Source: Linanthus parryae
Lineage: Eukaryota; Streptophyta; Magnoliopsida; Ericales; Polemoniaceae
Assembly (NCBI GenBank): GCA_023055425.1
Contig: JALGPY010000010.1
Span: forward strand, 50,776,165 to 50,840,164
Length of the DNA stretch: 64,000 nucleotides
Direction of reading: 5' to 3'
Notes under the pieces: generated by a model
What the model saw: only the letters and a program-made list of their open reading frames with translations
The model's database searches: none
Told to the model about the DNA's origin: nothing
Translations under genes and position numbers: made by a program
Shown: positions 63,433 to 64,000 of the stretch, one piece after another
Numbering within the stretch: position 1 is the first letter of the stretch
Layout: each line of letters starts with the position of its first letter

Positions 63433-64000
63433 CAGCACTAGCAGAACCAATGGCTGATGACGAAATTGACAATCTGACAAAAGTGGTGCAAGACTTAGTC
63501 AAGAAGGTCTATACAGAGAAGAAAACTGTAGCAGCAGTGGACGAACCAGACTTGGATGCAGCGATACAGGAGCTTCAGAAGGAGGATGCCAATTATGTTC
63601 AACAACAGTGGGATCCACGCCGCTACAGACCAGACACACGTGACCAACCCGGGTTCCGGTACGAAAACCCCAATGCAGCAGTCTATGCACCAGGTTTTCA
63701 GCACAGGCCACAGACACAGTAGGCAGCACCAGCACAGCAAGCACCAGCAGCACAACCACAACTTAACCTATTAATACATCATTTTGAGAACTATATGTAG
63801 AAATTTAATAAGCAATGGGAGACCAAATTCTCGCAGATTGATTCACTCACTGCTGATGTAAGTTAAATGAAAATTGCAATCCGCAACTTGGAAGTACAGA
63901 ATGGTCATCTTGCACAGAATAAGGCAGAAAGAATTCCAGGGAATCTACCATCAAACACAGTTAATAATCCACGCGCTCAGATCAACGCCATCACCACTCG
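63433..64000 (+). pseudogene. Ty3/gypsy Athila-type gag, C-terminal part, runs off the window
   Basis: Frame from 63,450: MADDEIDNLTKVVQDLVKKV, RRYRPDTRDQPGFRYENPN, stop at 63,720. The same frame goes on through a Q/A/P-rich stretch, FENYM-stop, NKQWETKFSQIDSLTADVS, stop, MKIAIRNLEVQNGHLAQNKA, RIPGNLPSNTVNNPRAQINA, ITT. The last part is the conserved end of Athila gag (GNLPSNT.NNPR.Q.NAIT.RSG). Stops at about 63,720, 63,798 and 63,866 show that it is dead. The start of this gag and the rest of the element are outside or missing. Confidence 0.85.

Noticed and set aside
1..64000. tRNA, rRNA or classical small RNA genes
   Set aside because: I looked for tRNA-like arms (including the GGTTCGAATCC box) and rRNA-like blocks and saw none, apart from primer-binding sites that are complementary to tRNA ends.

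Overview
The window is plant nuclear DNA, most likely a eudicot. It is AT-rich, has plant-type short introns, CYP71D-like cytochrome P450 remnants, a Stowaway MITE, a TRIM, and several Ty1/copia and Ty3/gypsy lineages known from angiosperms. I see no intact cellular gene. Almost all sequence that can be identified is nested, decaying retrotransposon, so this is an intergenic or heterochromatic stretch. The species cannot be read from the sequence.

Left part (1-19.6 kb): unassigned DNA with an LTR-like leader (1-3.3 kb); an LTR-like repeat with a palindromic head (3.36-5.0 kb); a minus-strand copia 3' end (5.07-7.1 kb); two exon-like scraps (7.5-7.9 kb); a Stowaway MITE (8.45-8.68 kb); a plus-strand copia gag-protease relic (10.0-11.7 kb); a P450 graveyard (10.3 and 12.3-14.3 kb) containing a 250-bp inverted duplication of P450 coding sequence; and a 3.8-kb gag-only LTR element with a perfect target duplication (15,134-18,904), itself split by another LTR-like insert.

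Middle (19.6-41.5 kb): the 3' end of a SIRE-type copia (env-like tail plus 1.5-kb LTR) sits inside the gag of a pol-less Tat-lineage Ty3/gypsy (21,720-25,987), which sits inside the reverse transcriptase of a copia relic. A second copy of that copia (copia A, 27.1-57.9 kb) is broken in its RT by a 9.1-kb minus-strand SIRE element (30,229-39,359). The left junction of that insertion carries copied filler DNA and an extra gag stub.

Right (41.5-64 kb): the 3' LTR of copia A holds a 573-bp TRIM. The right LTR of the TRIM holds a 15.2-kb Tat-lineage Ty3/gypsy (41,951-57,123, duplication ATAGT), which in turn holds a 242-bp MITE with a 9-bp duplication. Beyond lie copia RT and gag relics, minisatellites and an Athila-type gag fragment at the right edge.

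The most interesting unit is the 15.2-kb Tat element. Its gag-pol is on the minus strand. On its plus (antisense) strand it carries a multi-exon gene whose first exon encodes a 626-codon plant-mobile-domain (aminotransferase-like) protein, with several canonical 76-80 nt introns. A second antisense ORF lies nearby, 36 bases downstream of its own TATA box. A tandem array of hairpin repeats lies between pol and the antisense genes. The smaller Tat relative at 21.7-26.0 kb has lost pol but keeps an array with the same hairpin core and what looks like the same antisense promoter and ORF. This suggests that the array plus antisense unit is a conserved module of the lineage.
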